From: an uncultured Clostridia bacterium
GTDB taxonomy: Bacteria > Bacillota > Clostridia > TANB77 > CAG-508
Length of the DNA stretch: 42,438 bases
Direction of reading: 5' to 3'
Assembly (NCBI GenBank): GCA_947632605.1
Contig: CANRPX010000012.1
Coordinates: forward strand, 1 to 42,438
Within the stretch, counting starts at the first letter, position 1. Each line of letters begins with the position of its first letter. A program made the translations under genes and the position numbers. Below are positions 32,664 to 41,080 of this stretch, one piece after another. The notes beneath the pieces were generated by a model that saw only the letters and a program-made list of their open reading frames with translations, made no database searches and had not been told where the DNA came from.

Positions 32664-33650
32664 CTAACCCTTTATTGTTAATTTAACATTTCCTTCTTTT
32701 GCTTCTAATTTAGTATAACCTCCAATTGGGAAAGTAATTATTGGTGTTGAATGTCCAAAATCAACTCCTGCTATAACTGGAATATTAGCAAGTTCTGGCT
32801 TATTTTTTATCAATTTTATCCATTTTTCTTTATTCATTGCTGTATTTTTTTGACTTCTTCCTAAAACTAATCCCCTTACTGTTTTAAATTCTGGCATATT
32901 AATTAGACTTTGAAGATTTCTATCAAATTCCATTAAATAAATTTTTCCTGCCATATCATCATCTTCTAAAAATAATACTTTATTTGCAATATTTGGCATA
33001 AAAGGTGTTCCTTGCAATAAGTTTAAAGTACAAAGATTTCCTCCTACTATATTTCCTTCAGCTGTTCCCTCATTTATAACAAAAATACCATCATTATCAA
33101 TAAATTCTCTATTTTCTTGATCTATAAACCAAGCATCATCACTCCATTTATCAGATGCCATAACATCAAATTCTTCATCTTGAAAAAACATCTTTTTAAA
33201 ATATGTTAAAGAATATTCAAAACCTTTAAGCATTCCAAAACTAGAATAATGTGGTCCAGAATAAGTTACTAATCCTGTTTTTGCATAAATTGCATTTGAT
33301 AATGCTGTTATATCTGAAAAGCCACAAAATATTTTTGGATTTTCTTTTATAGCTTCATAATCAATATTTTCTAGCAATTGATTTGAATTAAATCCACCAA
33401 TTACAGTTAAAATTGCTTTTACATTTTTATCTTTAAAAGCATCATTTAAATCTTCTAATCTATGTTCTACTGATGCGCAGAAATAGTCTTCATCTGTTTC
33501 CATAACATATTTTCCAAAAGTAACTTTTAGTCCTAAAGCTTCTAATCTCTCATTAGCTATTTTTTTGCAATCTTCTCCTAAAATTGCCATACTTCTAGAT
33601 GGAGCTATAATTCTTACTTCATCTCCTGGTTTTAATTTTTCTGGTACCAT
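32664..33650 (-). CDS. S66 peptidase (LD-carboxypeptidase/MccF-like)
   Basis: A serine peptidase of 328 residues. S66 enzymes remove the terminal D-Ala from murein tetrapeptides (LdcA) or cleave acyl-sulfamoyl adenylates such as microcin C (MccF). The start LKPGDEVRIIAPSRSM is typical. The nucleophile Ser is in IFCGFSDITAL, the Glu in VLFLEDDDM and the His in VDFGHSTPIITFPIGG. There is no signal peptide, so it acts in the cytoplasm, in murein recycling or self-protection. The ATG has AGGAGG upstream, and its own promoter overlaps the znu terminator. Which of the two activities it has cannot be decided from sequence alone. Confidence 0.9.
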   Translation of the reverse strand: MVPEKLKPGDEVRIIAPSRSMAILGEDCKKIANERLEALGLKVTFGKYVMETDEDYFCASVEHRLEDLNDAFKDKNVKAILTVIGGFNSNQLLENIDYEAIKENPKIFCGFSDITALSNAIYAKTGLVTYSGPHYSSFGMLKGFEYSLTYFKKMFFQDEEFDVMASDKWSDDAWFIDQENREFIDNDGIFVINEGTAEGNIVGGNLCTLNLLQGTPFMPNIANKVLFLEDDDMAGKIYLMEFDRNLQSLINMPEFKTVRGLVLGRSQKNTAMNKEKWIKLIKNKPELANIPVIAGVDFGHSTPIITFPIGGYTKLEAKEGNVKLTIKG

Positions 33651-33690
33651 AAAAATTCCTCCTCAATTCATATTCTTTAAAAGTGTGGTA

Positions 33691-33719
33691 ATTATATCAT
33701 TAAAGTATAAAAAAAGCAA
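33691..33719 (-). promoter_or_regulatory. Promoter of the LD-carboxypeptidase gene
   Basis: TTGCTT (33719-33714), 17 bases, TATAAT (33696-33691) on the minus strand. The -35 lies inside the znu terminator hairpin and its T-run, so end of one unit and start of the next share bases. Confidence 0.75.
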
Positions 33720-33741
33720 AAATCTAAAATTAGATTTTTGC
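33709..33741 (-). terminator. Intrinsic terminator of the znu operon
   Basis: Arms 33716-33727 and 33730-33741 pair perfectly, and a T-run follows on the minus strand (33715-33709). The znuB stop is in the hairpin. Confidence 0.8.
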
Positions 33742-34545
33742 AAGTTTTGAACATATACTACTTATAACTAAAAGAATTATATAAACTAAAACAATTCCCG
33801 CTCCTGTTGGCATATTCAAGAAGAATGATGTAAATATACCAATCATAAAACAAATAATTGATGTTATAACAGACATTATGACTAATCCTTTAAAACTTGT
33901 TGTAAATTTCTTAGCAATAATTGCTGGAAAAACAATTAAACTTGATATAAGCATTGTTCCCATCATTCTCATACCAACTACAACAACTAAAGCTGTAATT
34001 AAAGCAATTAAAAATTGATAAAAAGTTACATTTATTCCTGTTGCTTTTGCATATTTCTCATCAAAAGTAATTAAAAAAAGTCTATTATAAAAAATAATAT
34101 ACATTATTATAGAAACTATTGTTATACCTATACTTAAGAAAACATCTCTTTGAGTCATTGCAAGAATGCTACCAAACATATAATTATAACTATCTGTACT
34201 AAATCCACTTGTTGCTGTTGTTATAATTACACCAATTGCTAATGCTCCTGTTGCAACTAAAGCTATTATAATATCCGCTGATTCACCTTTTTTTTGACTT
34301 ATCAACATTATTATTATTGCAGCTATAATAACTATTGGTATTGAAATAGAAATTGGTGGTAAATTAAGTGCAATTGCAAGAGATATAGCTGCAAATCCTA
34401 CTTCTCCAAGTCCATGTCCTATCATTGAATAATTTTTAAGTGTTAATATAACTCCAATTAAAGCTGCTGAAAAAGATATTGCTATTCCACATATTACAGC
34501 TCTTTGCATAAATGTATAAGATAATATATTTATTATTTCATTCAT
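33730..34545 (-). CDS. znuB: Metal (zinc/manganese) ABC transporter permease
   Basis: A membrane protein of 271 residues with about eight helices, the permease of a ZnuABC-type importer. SYTFMQRAVICGIAISFSAALIGVILTLKNYSMIGHGLGEVGFAAISL at the N-terminus and the later LLISSLIVFPAIIAKKFTTSFKGL, where the ATPase couples, are typical of the ABC-3 family. It follows the ATPase gene by a single base and is last in the unit hypothetical-znuA-znuC-znuB. The symbol indicates family; the metal could be zinc or manganese. Confidence 0.9.
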   Translation of the reverse strand: MNEIINILSYTFMQRAVICGIAISFSAALIGVILTLKNYSMIGHGLGEVGFAAISLAIALNLPPISISIPIVIIAAIIIMLISQKKGESADIIIALVATGALAIGVIITTATSGFSTDSYNYMFGSILAMTQRDVFLSIGITIVSIIMYIIFYNRLFLITFDEKYAKATGINVTFYQFLIALITALVVVVGMRMMGTMLISSLIVFPAIIAKKFTTSFKGLVIMSVITSIICFMIGIFTSFFLNMPTGAGIVLVYIILLVISSICSKLAKI

Positions 34546-34546
34546 T

Positions 34547-35209
34547 TTAAAATCCTTTCCAGCCCTCTAAACTTCCATCATATTTTATAGTTTTAGCTAA
34601 ATATATTATTCTTGGTTTATTTTCAGTTATTTCATCAATGTCATGTGTTGCTAATATTATTGTCATTTTATTTTCTCTATTTAAATTTTCCAAAATTCTA
34701 TATAGTTCTTTAGTTATATTATAATCTAAACCAGTTGTCGGTTCATCCAAAATTAATAGTTTAGGATTTCTAATTAATGCTCTTGCTATTAAAACTCTTT
34801 GTTTTTGTCCACCAGATAAATCTCCTATTCTTCTATTTTGAATATCTTCTATTTTTAATTTTTTTATTATTTCTTCATAGTCCTTTTTATCTTTTTTTGT
34901 ATAAAAAGGAAGTTTTTTATGTTTTTGCACTCCAGACATTATTATCTCTTTTGAAGTTGCTGGAAATTCTAAATCTTTTAGATTTGTTTGTGATAAATAT
35001 GCAACTTCATCTAAAGAAATATTTAGATTTATTTTACCTTCATCTGCTTTTAATAATCCGACTATTGTTTTTACTAAAGTACTTTTTCCAGAGCCATTTT
35101 CTCCTACTAAACAAACATACTCTCCTTCATTAATTTTAAAATTAATGTTTTCAAGAGCAGTATGATTTGAATATGATACTTTTAAATTTTCTATTTCTAA
35201 TACAGTCAT
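34547..35209 (-). CDS. znuC: Metal ABC transporter ATP-binding protein
   Basis: An ABC ATPase of 220 residues. Walker A is GENGSGKST near residues 36-44, the Q-loop is in AYLSQTNLKDLEFPAT, the signature is LSGGQKQR near residue 133, Walker B is LLILDEPTTGLD and the H-loop is ILATHDIDEI. It is typical of ZnuC/MntB-type subunits and would drive import through the adjacent permease. It lies between znuA (17 bases) and znuB (1 base). No regulator such as Zur is encoded nearby. Confidence 0.92.
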   Translation of the reverse strand: MTVLEIENLKVSYSNHTALENINFKINEGEYVCLVGENGSGKSTLVKTIVGLLKADEGKINLNISLDEVAYLSQTNLKDLEFPATSKEIIMSGVQKHKKLPFYTKKDKKDYEEIIKKLKIEDIQNRRIGDLSGGQKQRVLIARALIRNPKLLILDEPTTGLDYNITKELYRILENLNRENKMTIILATHDIDEITENKPRIIYLAKTIKYDGSLEGWKGF

Positions 35210-35226
35210 ATTTTTCTCCTATAAGA

Positions 35227-36192
35227 TTACTTCAATCCTTTTCTTAAATTTTCAATATTTTTTTTCATTAAAGATACATAAGTATCTTTTTCAGGATCTC
35301 CATTATGAATTGAATATAGTACTAAAGGTTCTGCTTTAGTTTCTTCAGCAATCATTTTTGCAATTGTTCCTTCTGATAATTCTTCATAATATACTGCTGG
35401 CATATTATATTTATTTATATAATCAATTACTGATTTTACTTTTGCAATACTTGGATCTTCTCCTTCTCCACAATTTGTATATACACTTACAAATTTTAAT
35501 CCATAATTATCAACTAAATAACTATAAGCAAATTCTCCACCTACTGCTATTTCTTTTCTATTAGAATTTGCTACTAAATTTTTTAATTCTGAATCTAAAT
35601 TTAAAATTTCTTTTTTATAGTTTTCAGCATTATTTCTGTAAAACATTGCATTCTCAGAATCAATTTCACAAATTGCATTCAATATATTATCAATCATGAT
35701 TATAGCATTATTAGGATTCATCCAAATATGCTCATCATATATTTCTTTATCTATATGTTCTTCATCTTCAACTAAAATTTCTGAATTAATATTTTTTTCT
35801 TCAAAATCATCTAATTTTATTAATTCTATATTTTCTGAAACATTTACTATATTGCAATTATATTCTTTTAAATTTTCTATAATATCTGTTGTCCAAGGTT
35901 CTAAAGTAGTTCCATTATATAAAAAAACATCACTATTATTCAAAATAGTAATCATATCTTTTGCTGTTGGTTCATAATTATGTGCCTCTACTCCAGAATT
36001 TAAAAGTAATTTTACATCAGCTTTATCTCCTACAATCTGTTTTGCAAAATCATATTGTGGAAATAAAGTGGCAACGATTTGAAGTTTTTCATTATTCTTA
36101 ATCATATTTTCTGTCTTAAAGGTCAAAATAATTGCAATCATTATAACTATTAAAATACAAAAGCTCAAAACAGCTACTATCTTCTTTTTCAA
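35227..36192 (-). CDS. znuA: Metal-binding substrate-binding protein of the ABC transporter
   Basis: The extracellular metal-binding receptor (cluster A-I) of 321 residues. An N-terminal hydrophobic segment (about residues 5-25) anchors or exports it; there is no obvious lipobox, unusual for Gram-positive members. VATLFPQYDFAKQIVGDKADV begins the domain. Metal ligands are likely His in SGVEAHNYEP and in DEHIWMNPNN. The third site region reads VGGEFAYSYLVDNYG, with Glu where zinc-type proteins often have His, so zinc versus manganese is unclear. An acidic, His-containing stretch (EDEEHIDKEIYDEH) precedes the second ligand. The start is TTG with GAGG six bases upstream. It is followed by znuC and znuB. 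Confidence 0.9.
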   Translation of the reverse strand: MKKKIVAVLSFCILIVIMIAIILTFKTENMIKNNEKLQIVATLFPQYDFAKQIVGDKADVKLLLNSGVEAHNYEPTAKDMITILNNSDVFLYNGTTLEPWTTDIIENLKEYNCNIVNVSENIELIKLDDFEEKNINSEILVEDEEHIDKEIYDEHIWMNPNNAIIMIDNILNAICEIDSENAMFYRNNAENYKKEILNLDSELKNLVANSNRKEIAVGGEFAYSYLVDNYGLKFVSVYTNCGEGEDPSIAKVKSVIDYINKYNMPAVYYEELSEGTIAKMIAEETKAEPLVLYSIHNGDPEKDTYVSLMKKNIENLRKGLK

Positions 36193-36212
36193 GTTATACC
36201 TCTTTCTAATAT

Positions 36213-36653
36213 TTATAATACATATTGTGTTTTAAATAATTTTCCACCTATTGTAGTTTCAATAGAAACACTTTCTCTTTCTGATTTATCAACTATAACT
36301 TTAAATTCTTCTACATTCTCACATATTTTAATTTTATCAAAATATATTTTATCTCCTAATTTTACAAAAGTGTTTGTAGTTCCATCACTTTTAGCAAAAG
36401 TAATAAAATAACTTGAAGTATCATTACTATCAACTAATCCATAATTATTTATTGTTATATCATTTAATTTAACAGTTTTTAAAAAATATAGATTCAATTT
36501 ACTATAATCTGAAGATATTTCTAAACTAGAATTCATTCTATCTATATTTTTGTAGAAAAAAAACATAATACTTGCAATAATACAAATTGTAATTGCAAAT
36601 ACTATTACATATACAGACAAATTAATAATTAATAAATCTTTTTTTTGTTTCAT
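36213..36653 (-). CDS. Membrane-anchored protein with pilin-like layout, unknown
   Basis: I do not recognise this 146-residue protein. It has a short basic N-terminus (MKQKKDLL), one hydrophobic helix (about residues 9-33) and an extracellular part rich in beta strands, ending KICENVEEFKVIVDKSERESVSIETTIGGKLFKTQY. The layout resembles minor pseudopilins, but the prepilin peptidase site (G followed by F-T-L-x-E) is missing, so that is only a resemblance. It is the first gene of the znu unit, 20 bases before znuA and behind a good promoter, so it may be co-regulated with metal uptake. Confidence 0.55.
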   Translation of the reverse strand: MKQKKDLLIINLSVYVIVFAITICIIASIMFFFYKNIDRMNSSLEISSDYSKLNLYFLKTVKLNDITINNYGLVDSNDTSSYFITFAKSDGTTNTFVKLGDKIYFDKIKICENVEEFKVIVDKSERESVSIETTIGGKLFKTQYVL

Positions 36654-36681
36654 TTCTTTTTCCTTACATAAATATATTTAA

Positions 36682-36710
36682 ACTATAACACAAAACAACA
36701 TATAAATCAA
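36682..36710 (-). promoter_or_regulatory. Promoter of the znu unit
   Basis: TTGATT (36710-36705), 17 bases, TATAGT (36687-36682) on the minus strand, about 30 bases before the ATG at 36653. No palindromic Zur- or AdcR-like box is obvious. Confidence 0.7.
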
Positions 36711-36732
36711 TTATATTTGTTCAATCATACAT

Positions 36733-36763
36733 AATAAAAAGAGTAGAATAAATTCTACTCTTT
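36733..36763 (-). terminator. Terminator of the rplJ-rplL unit
   Basis: Arms 36738-36749 and 36752-36763 pair perfectly, and T-rich sequence follows on the minus strand just after the rplL stop. Confidence 0.8.
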
Positions 36764-36782
36764 CTTTCTTATTTAAATTAAA

Positions 36783-37157
36783 TTACTTTAATTCAACTGT
36801 AGCTCCTGCTTCTACAAATTTAGCTTTTAATTCTTCAGCTTCTTCTTTAGCTACACCTTCTTTAATTGTTTTTGGTGCTCCATCAACTAAATCTTTAGCT
36901 TCTTTTAATCCTAATCCTGTTGCATCTCTAACAACTTTAATTACAGCTATTTTATTTCCTCCAGCTTCTGTTAATACAACATCAAATGATGATTTTTCAG
37001 CTGCAGCGTCAGCTGTTGCAGCTCCTCCAGCTGCTGGTGCAGCAACAGCAGCTGCTGTTACTCCATATTTTTCTTCAATTCCTTTAACTAATTCTGATAA
37101 TTCAACTACTGTTAAGCTATCAATTTCTTCTAACATTTTATCTGTTTTTTCACTCAT
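36783..37157 (-). CDS. rplL: Ribosomal protein L7/L12
   Basis: The multi-copy stalk protein of the large subunit that recruits translation GTPases; 124 residues, normal length. The N-terminal dimerisation helix ([21 protein letters not shown]) is followed by an Ala-rich hinge ([19 protein letters not shown]) and the globular C-terminal domain ([20 protein letters not shown], then [21 protein letters not shown]). It lies directly after rplJ as usual and ends at a terminator. Being part of the L10(L12)4 complex, its amount should be controlled through the L10 leader upstream of rplJ. Confidence 0.99.
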   Translation of the reverse strand: MSEKTDKMLEEIDSLTVVELSELVKGIEEKYGVTAAAVAAPAAGGAATADAAAEKSSFDVVLTEAGGNKIAVIKVVRDATGLGLKEAKDLVDGAPKTIKEGVAKEEAEELKAKFVEAGATVELK

Positions 37158-37212
37158 TTTTAAATCCTCCTAAATTTTTTATTTTAATTTTTTAACTTAA
37201 TTTTTTTAAATA

Positions 37213-37722
37213 TTATTTTGCTTCTTCTGATTCTTTTTGTACTCTAACTGCATCAAGTGTAGCAGCAAGTTTTGATACATTTGCAAGTAAACATCCAGCA
37301 AGTTTTGCAATAAGTTCTTCTCTTGATGGAAGTTGTGCTAATACTGTCAATTCTTCTACTGATGAAACTTTACCTTCTAAGACACCAGCTTTAATTTTAT
37401 AATAGTCATTATCTTTAGAAAATTTGTATATTGTTTTTAATGTTGGTAAATATTCTTCTTTTGCTATAATAACTGCTGTTGGTCCTTCTAGTGCTTCATC
37501 TAATGAATCTATACCACACTCTTTTAATGCTCTTCTTGTAATGTTATTTTTAATAACTGCATATTCAGAACCAATTTCTCTTACTGATTTTCTTAATGCT
37601 GTTACATCAGAAACATTAATTCCTCTGTAATCTACTAGAAGTACAAGACTTGCTCCATTAATCTTTTCAGCTAACTCTTTTACTTCTGCTTCTTTACGTT
37701 TAATAGTATTTTCACTAGCCAA
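37213..37722 (-). CDS. rplJ: Ribosomal protein L10
   Basis: The stalk base protein of 169 residues that binds 23S rRNA and the L7/L12 dimers. The family pattern is clear: EVKELAEKINGASLVLLVDYRGI, then VIKNNITRRALKECG and GPTAVIIAKEE. The C-terminal helix (LAKLAGCLLANVSKLAATLDAV) binds L7/L12. The start codon is TTG at 37722, with GGAGGTGA ten bases upstream; no ATG is available. It is preceded by an L10 leader with an attenuator, as is common in Bacillota. Confidence 0.98.
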   Translation of the reverse strand: MASENTIKRKEAEVKELAEKINGASLVLLVDYRGINVSDVTALRKSVREIGSEYAVIKNNITRRALKECGIDSLDEALEGPTAVIIAKEEYLPTLKTIYKFSKDNDYYKIKAGVLEGKVSSVEELTVLAQLPSREELIAKLAGCLLANVSKLAATLDAVRVQKESEEAK

Positions 37723-37799
37723 TTTAATTTCACCTCCAATATAAGTTTATATTTTATAATAAAATTTAAAGACTGCTTTATTTTTATATTATATAAAAT

Positions 37800-37921
37800 A
37801 ATATAAAAAACTCTTTATTACCTAAAACACCAAGGTAATAAAGAGTTTTATACTTCTCTTTATATATTTACCTCGGTAGGATTTATTTTTGTACCTACTG
37901 TCTTAGGCTTAAATATTCAAT
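37800..37921 (-). ncRNA. L10 leader (ribosomal protein autoregulatory RNA)
   Basis: Between rplA and rplJ the minus-strand transcript reads AAGACAGUAGGUAC, then AUCCUACCGAGGU, the pairing and conserved core of the L10 leader of Bacillota, followed by an intrinsic terminator. Binding of the L10(L12)4 complex should favour early termination and so limit rplJ-rplL expression. The identification is by recalled consensus. Confidence 0.85.
37805..37849 (-). terminator. Attenuator hairpin in the L10 leader
   Basis: Perfect 17-base arms (37849-37833 and 37823-37807 in transcript order) with a 9-base loop, followed by six T on the minus strand. It lies about 85 bases upstream of the rplJ start, so it must be a conditional terminator. 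Confidence 0.88.
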
Positions 37922-37922
37922 T

Positions 37923-38606
37923 TTATTTTTGATTTATACGAATACTTGGTCCCATTGTTGTTGTTAAAGCAACACTTTTAATGTATTGTCCTTTAGCAGC
38001 AGATGGTTTTGCTTTTATAATTGCTTCTAAAATTGTTTCATAGTTTTCATTTAATTTTTCAGCTCCAAAAGAAACTTTTCCAATTCCTAAATGAATAATA
38101 TTTGTTTTATCTAATCTGTATTCAACTTTACCAGATTTAATTTCTGATATAGCTTTTGTAACATCCATTGTTACTGTTCCAGATTTAGGGTTTGGCATTA
38201 ATCCTTTTGGTCCTAAAACTTTACCTAATCTACCAATTACACCCATCATATCAGGTGTAGCAACTATAACATCATAATCAAACCAATTTTCTTTTTCAAT
38301 TTTTGGAACTAATTCTTCAGCTCCTACATAATCTGCACCAGCAGCTTCAGCTTCTTTAGCTTTATCTCCTTTTGCAAATACTAAAACTTTTTGTGATTTA
38401 CCTGTTCCGTTAGGTAATACAACTGTACCTCTAACTTGTTGATCAGCATGTTTTGAATCAACACCTAATTTAACGTGTAATTCAACTGTCTCATCAAATT
38501 TTGTTTTTGGCATTTTTTCGATAATTTCTAAAGCTTCTTTAGCTTCATAATACTTTGTGCTGTCTATTAATTTAGCAGCTTCTTGATATCTTTTTCCTCT
38601 TTTCAT
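37923..38606 (-). CDS. rplA: Ribosomal protein L1
   Basis: The L1 stalk protein of 227 residues, normal length. It binds 23S rRNA and helps release deacylated tRNA; in many bacteria it also represses its own mRNA. Family blocks: [20 protein letters not shown] at the N-terminus, [21 protein letters not shown], and [19 protein letters not shown], the most conserved part. The ATG is preceded by GGGAGG. It follows rplK by 84 bases. Confidence 0.99.
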   Translation of the reverse strand: MKRGKRYQEAAKLIDSTKYYEAKEALEIIEKMPKTKFDETVELHVKLGVDSKHADQQVRGTVVLPNGTGKSQKVLVFAKGDKAKEAEAAGADYVGAEELVPKIEKENWFDYDVIVATPDMMGVIGRLGKVLGPKGLMPNPKSGTVTMDVTKAISEIKSGKVEYRLDKTNIIHLGIGKVSFGAEKLNENYETILEAIIKAKPSAAKGQYIKSVALTTTMGPSIRINQK

Positions 38607-38690
38607 TTTTTCCTCCCGTGGTATTAACGAATTAAATTTTTTAATTCTCCCAAAAATTTAAATTTATAATTAATTTATAAATTTCTAAAA

Positions 38691-39119
38691 TTAATCTACT
38701 ACAACTACACCCATAGATCTAGCTGTACCTTCAACCATACTCATTGCACTTTCTATTGATGCAGCATTTAAGTCAGCCATTTTTTGTTCAGCAATTGCTT
38801 TTACTTGTGCTTTTGTTATATTTGCAACTTTTTCTTTATTAGGTTTTCCTGAACCACTTTTTAATCCTATTGTTTTCTTTATAAGAACTGCAACAGGTGG
38901 CACTTTTGTAATAAATGAGAATGATTTATCTTTATATACTGAAATTACAACTGGTATTATCATACCTGGTTGGTTTGCTGTTCTATCATTAAATTCTTTA
39001 ACAAATTGCATGATATTTACACCACTTGATCCTAAAGCTGGTCCTACTGGTGGAGCTGGTGAAGCTTTACCTGCCTCTATTTGTAATTTTATAACATTTA
39101 CAACTTCTTTCTCTGCCAT
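38691..39119 (-). CDS. rplK: Ribosomal protein L11
   Basis: A large-subunit protein of 142 residues at the GTPase-associated centre, the target region of thiopeptide antibiotics. Characteristic blocks: [50 protein letters not shown] and the C-terminal [19 protein letters not shown]. Complete. It is 19 bases downstream of nusG in the canonical order. Confidence 0.99.
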   Translation of the reverse strand: MAEKEVVNVIKLQIEAGKASPAPPVGPALGSSGVNIMQFVKEFNDRTANQPGMIIPVVISVYKDKSFSFITKVPPVAVLIKKTIGLKSGSGKPNKEKVANITKAQVKAIAEQKMADLNAASIESAMSMVEGTARSMGVVVVD

Positions 39120-39138
39120 TTTCTTCTAGCACCTCCTT

Positions 39139-39675
39139 TTAATTAACCTTTTGAACTTGTGAAAATTCTAGTTCTACTGGTGTTTCTCTACCAAACATAG
39201 AAACTAAAACTTTTACTTTTTGTTTTTCTTTATTAATTTCTTGAACTGTTCCAACAAATCCCTCTAATGGTCCATTAACAACTTGAACATTATCTTCTAC
39301 ATCATAATCAATATTTACTGGAACCTCTTCAAATCCCATATTTCTGATTTCTGCATCTGTAAGTGGAATTGGATCTGTTCCTGAACCAACAAAACCTGTA
39401 ACACCTCTTGTATTTCTTACTATATACCAAGATTCTTCTGTTACAATCATTTTAACAAGAACATATCCTGGAAAAACCTTTTTTAAATTAGTTTTTCTTT
39501 TTCCATCTTTAATTTCTACTTGTTCTTCCATTGGAACAACTATATTAAAGAAAAAATCTTCTAATTCTCTATTTTTTATTGTTTTTTCTAAGTCTGTTTT
39601 TACTTTATTTTCATAACCAGAATATGTATGTACTACATACCACTTTGGCTCTAATTTATTCTCATCTTGAGACAT
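39139..39675 (-). CDS. nusG: Transcription termination/antitermination factor NusG
   Basis: A protein of 178 residues that binds RNA polymerase and links it to ribosomes or termination. The N-terminal NGN domain begins KWYVVHTYSGYENKVKTDLE and has VFPGYVLVKM and WYIVRNTRGVTGFVGS. The C-terminal KOW domain has EDNVQVVNGPLEGFVGTVQEI. It lies between secE and rplK in the conserved cluster. Confidence 0.99.
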   Translation of the reverse strand: MSQDENKLEPKWYVVHTYSGYENKVKTDLEKTIKNRELEDFFFNIVVPMEEQVEIKDGKRKTNLKKVFPGYVLVKMIVTEESWYIVRNTRGVTGFVGSGTDPIPLTDAEIRNMGFEEVPVNIDYDVEDNVQVVNGPLEGFVGTVQEINKEKQKVKVLVSMFGRETPVELEFSQVQKVN

Positions 39676-39719
39676 ATTTTAGCCTCCTTTTATATTCCTT
39701 TTATTAGTAATTCTAGTTA

Positions 39720-40172
39720 CTAATTATTTTCATTTACAGAACTTTCTCCATTTTCAACTGTTTCAGTAGATTGTCCTTCTGTGCTTTCGTTATTTTGTGT
39801 TTCTGCTGTTGCATCAGTTGTTCCTTCTGTTGTTTCCGCTTCATTAGAAACTTCAGTTTGGTCTGTTCCTTCAGAATCTACTTCTGAATTTTGAACATTT
39901 GCATCTTCACCTGATTCAGCATTTTCTTCTGAGCTAGATGTAACTATGGCTTTAAGTCTTTCTACACCAAATTTGTTTAGATTTTCGAAAATAACATCTA
40001 ATACAAATACTATTACAGCTATTGTTAAAACTATTGCTAAAACAGCTACTGTATTATTAACTAATTGTTTAAATGTAGGCCAACTTACTCTTTTTAATTC
40101 TGCTTTAAACTCTTTAAAAAATTTTTTATTTTCTTTATTATTTTTATTATCTTTTTTGGTTTCTTTAGCCAT
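39720..40172 (-). CDS. secE: Preprotein translocase subunit SecE with a long acidic C-terminal tail
   Basis: The small SecYEG subunit. The family core covers residues 1-78: a Lys-rich N-terminus, FFKEFKAELKRVSWPTFKQL, and one membrane helix (about residues 41-62), then NLNKFGVERLKAIV. Bacterial single-span SecE normally ends about here (60-75 residues). In this protein another 70 residues follow, rich in Glu, Ser, Thr, Asn and Gly and without a single Lys or Arg (GEDANVQNSEVDSEGTDQTE and similar). By SecE topology this tail should lie outside the membrane. Stop, spacing and downstream nusG are normal, so it is no read-through artefact. The function of the tail is unknown. Confidence 0.93.
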   Translation of the reverse strand: MAKETKKDNKNNKENKKFFKEFKAELKRVSWPTFKQLVNNTVAVLAIVLTIAVIVFVLDVIFENLNKFGVERLKAIVTSSSEENAESGEDANVQNSEVDSEGTDQTEVSNEAETTEGTTDATAETQNNESTEGQSTETVENGESSVNENN

Positions 40173-40204
40173 ATTAACTCCTCCCTATTTTTTCAAGGTT
40201 TTAT

Positions 40205-40369
40205 CTATTTTGTTTCTTTATGAGTTGTACGTTTTTTGCAGAATTTACAATACTTTACAACTTCTAGTCTTTCAGTATTGTTTCTTTTATTTTTTGATGT
40301 CATATAATTTCTTCTTTTACATTCTGTACATTCTAATATAATGTTTTCTCTTGGTCCTTTTGCCGCCAT
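40205..40369 (-). CDS. rpmG: Ribosomal protein L33 (zinc-binding type)
   Basis: A short gene of 54 codons starting ATG at 40369 behind GGAGGTG. The protein reads [20 protein letters not shown] and continues with [17 protein letters not shown] and [15 protein letters not shown]. The two Cys pairs (CTEC and CKFC) form the zinc ribbon of the C+ form of L33. It precedes secE by about 30 bases, the usual rpmG-secE-nusG order, and is the first gene after the promoter at 40461-40489. Confidence 0.97.
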   Translation of the reverse strand: MAAKGPRENIILECTECKRRNYMTSKNKRNNTERLEVVKYCKFCKKRTTHKETK

Positions 40370-40460
40370 TTTTCTACACCTCCGTTTTTACATTTATGAA
40401 GCTTTTTTATATTTTTATTTTTAACGATGTGATTGCATGCTCTTAAAATCATGCTTATAT

Positions 40461-40489
40461 ACTTTATCACAAAACGCATGATATGTCAA
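40461..40489 (-). promoter_or_regulatory. Promoter of the rpmG-secE-nusG operon
   Basis: A perfect TTGACA (40489-40484), 17 bases, then TAAAGT (40466-40461) on the minus strand. The leader to the rpmG start is about 85 bases. Confidence 0.75.
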
Positions 40490-40504
40490 TAATTTTAAGT
40501 GATT

Positions 40505-41080
40505 TTATTTCCTTCTTTTTTTCTTTTTTTCAACTGAATATCCAAACTTTCCAATTTTTTTACCCAAAGCATAATAACCGCCATTTGAATATGCTATTAA
40601 ATGACATTTTGATATATCAAATGCTCCTTTTTCATCAAAGTATTGCTCATCTGCATCTATTGAAAGGACTTCTGCTGTAAACATTGTATGACTACCAAAA
40701 TTTTGCTCTTTTATAACTTTACATTCAATTGATACTGGACTTTCTTTTATTAATGGTACTTTTATGAAATTTGCTTTTTCTTTTGTCAGATTCATTTCTT
40801 TAAACTTATCATATTTATTACCACTTCTTACACCACACCAATCTGTTGCATAAGCTAATTTTTCTGTTGTCAAATTAATAGCAAATTCTTTATTTTGTTT
40901 TATTAAATTATATGAGTAACGTTCTGGTCTAACAGAAATATAAACTGTTGCTGGATTAGTATTTATTACTCCTGTCCAAGCAACAGTTAATATATTTGAA
41001 TTATTCATATCTCCAGAGGTTACTAAAACAGCTGGTATTGGATAAATAAAAGTACCAGGCTTCCATACTCTTTTTGACAT
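40505..41080 (-). CDS. Flavin reductase family protein (flavoredoxin-like)
   Basis: An FMN-binding split-barrel protein of 191 residues. The opening VWKPGTFIYPIPAVLVTSGD, the region ILTVAWTGVINTNPATVYIS, VRPERYSYNLIKQNKEFAIN and the C-terminal CHLIAYSNGGYYALGKKIG match the flavin reductase-like/flavoredoxin family common in anaerobes. It probably reduces flavin or passes electrons; the partner is unknown. The end is very basic (SVEKKKKRRK). Its ATG overlaps the stop of the large unrecognised gene upstream (TAATG), so the two are translationally coupled. Confidence 0.88.
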   Translation of the reverse strand: MSKRVWKPGTFIYPIPAVLVTSGDMNNSNILTVAWTGVINTNPATVYISVRPERYSYNLIKQNKEFAINLTTEKLAYATDWCGVRSGNKYDKFKEMNLTKEKANFIKVPLIKESPVSIECKVIKEQNFGSHTMFTAEVLSIDADEQYFDEKGAFDISKCHLIAYSNGGYYALGKKIGKFGYSVEKKKKRRK

